From the NCBI GenBank assembly GCA_013398295.1, contig VZSF01003951.1, positions 310,001-374,000 on the forward strand: a DNA stretch of 64,000 bases, written 5' to 3'. Positions 63,101 to 64,000 of the stretch are shown in pieces. The translations under genes were made by a program, and so were the position numbers. Numbering within the stretch: the first letter of the stretch is position 1; every line of letters begins with the position of its first letter. The notes below the pieces were generated by a model that had not been told where the DNA came from, made no database searches, and saw nothing but the letters and a program-made list of their open reading frames with translations. The stretch is from Chionis minor. Lineage: Eukaryota > Chordata > Aves > Charadriiformes > Chionididae.

Positions 63101-64000
63101 CACTGTGATATCTGCAAAAGAGAAAGAATGAGAAATGGATTCTGGTCACTTCCCTTCTTGGATTCTCTTGTATTAATAGACAGGCTGATTTACTCAGGAA
63201 GTATTAAGAGTTAAGAGATGGGAAGAGCAAGAAGAATGAGACTCCACTTGAAGATTAAACAAGGAGATGAACTCTTCAAATCTTGTACTACCTACCAGAC
63301 CGAACCAGATCACTGTATTTTCTCCTGTGCCATCTTTCTCTGTGAGCAAGGGCAAACCAGCATTTCCTATAGTCTTTTCAGTAACTGTGTAGCCTGGTGT
63401 GAAAATTAATTCTGGTTATGTGGTTTCTTCTGTTCTTATAAACTGCCTGTAGCCAAACTGTGATCTCCTTGAAGACCTGCAGTCTTAAAGCAGGTGCTGA
63501 ATAATTTGGTCTACAACATTCAGAATCTGTAACTCTTTGATAGATGCATTTGTTATTGCTACCTAAGAAGTTCGGACTGGTTACAGCTCATCCAGTGCGT
63601 GTTTCTCAATCCCAGATGGGTGCATAAAATTCTTAAAATTAGGATTCTCGTGATACAAAAATACTTAACCAGCTGGGATTTAGTTCCTGTGATTTTTGGT
63701 ATTAATAGCATAGCATTTGGCATTTCTTTGAGAATCTCATTCTGCTGAAATTCTTAGCCAGAGTATTAGCAGAAAACAAACAAGTGCATTTCCAGCCAAA
63801 TGAAAGCATTCAGAGATTGAAGTATGCCTAAATAGCCTTTCTATCTTGTAGCATGTGCAAGCATAAGCATGATGGTGGCAGCTTACGGAGGGAGTACTAG
63901 CCTTGTCTGGTGACCCTGAGGGCTACAGAGAGGCCAGGGAGTCAAGGAGCTCACCCCAGACAGTCCTCTCCCATACTGAAGCATGACTGCACTTGTGTTA
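48166..64000. other. About 16 kb with no recognised gene
   Basis: This is apparently single-copy, AT-moderate DNA. A GGAGA-type simple repeat occurs at about 56340-56365. Poly(A)-signal-rich AT sequence lies at 60180-60240. One exon-like minus-strand block is at 57023-57217. Human synteny predicts CALD1 on the minus strand beyond AGBL3, but searching by eye for its conserved C-terminal motifs found nothing. Confidence 0.5.

Noticed and set aside
40838..64000. CALD1 3' exons expected from human synteny
   Set aside because: I looked on the minus strand for the conserved C-terminal caldesmon motifs and did not find them. The gene may start beyond the window.
1..64000. CRISPR arrays, tRNA or rRNA genes, bacterial-type operons
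   Set aside because: None seen. The repeats are LINE, LTR or simple repeats, and the genes have introns.

Overview
The window looks like nuclear DNA of a bird. Three chicken-repeat-1 (CR1) LINE fragments carry the typical avian CR1 3' end with its ATTCTGTG-type tail. A degraded provirus and a probable solo LTR are of types common in birds, and three genes lie in a conserved vertebrate block. In human 7q33 the order is AGBL3, TMEM140, CYREN. Here the same block is read from the other end: CYREN (+), TMEM140 (-), AGBL3 (-). The identifications come from recognisable protein sequence and splice junctions, not from a database search.

Layout. 1-1.7 kb: the two 3' coding exons of CYREN (a regulator of end-joining DNA repair), with an assembly gap in the intron between them. 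3.4-4.0 kb: the single-exon coding region of TMEM140, tail-to-tail with CYREN. 4.1-9.5 kb: no gene recognised. 9.2-9.8 kb: unassigned exon-like blocks. About 10.8-38.5 kb: AGBL3 (cytosolic carboxypeptidase 3). Nine exons are called with confidence from a CpG-island first exon at 38.5 kb to 26.2 kb. Four more 3' exons (17.36 to 10.83 kb) are proposed because their splice phases chain together up to a stop codon.

An endogenous retrovirus of about 6.8 kb (17.75-24.57 kb) sits antisense in an AGBL3 intron. It has two nearly identical LTRs of about 1.1 kb, a broken gag, a protease trace with an altered active site, no visible pol, and a broken env. A 91-bp block found inside this provirus recurs 0.9 kb beyond its 3' LTR, next to an isolated N. 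This is either an assembly fault or a real rearrangement.

Beyond the AGBL3 CpG island lie a second assembly gap (38.6-39.4 kb), a CR1 3' end, a minus-strand solo LTR (40.2-40.8 kb), then about 23 kb of mostly unique DNA with one more CR1 fragment (47.7-48.2 kb) and no gene I can support. From human synteny CALD1 would be expected next on the minus strand, but I could not find its exons. No tRNA, rRNA or CRISPR was seen. The three genes do not form one pathway: CYREN acts in DNA repair, TMEM140 is a small membrane protein, and AGBL3 trims glutamate chains from tubulin and other proteins.
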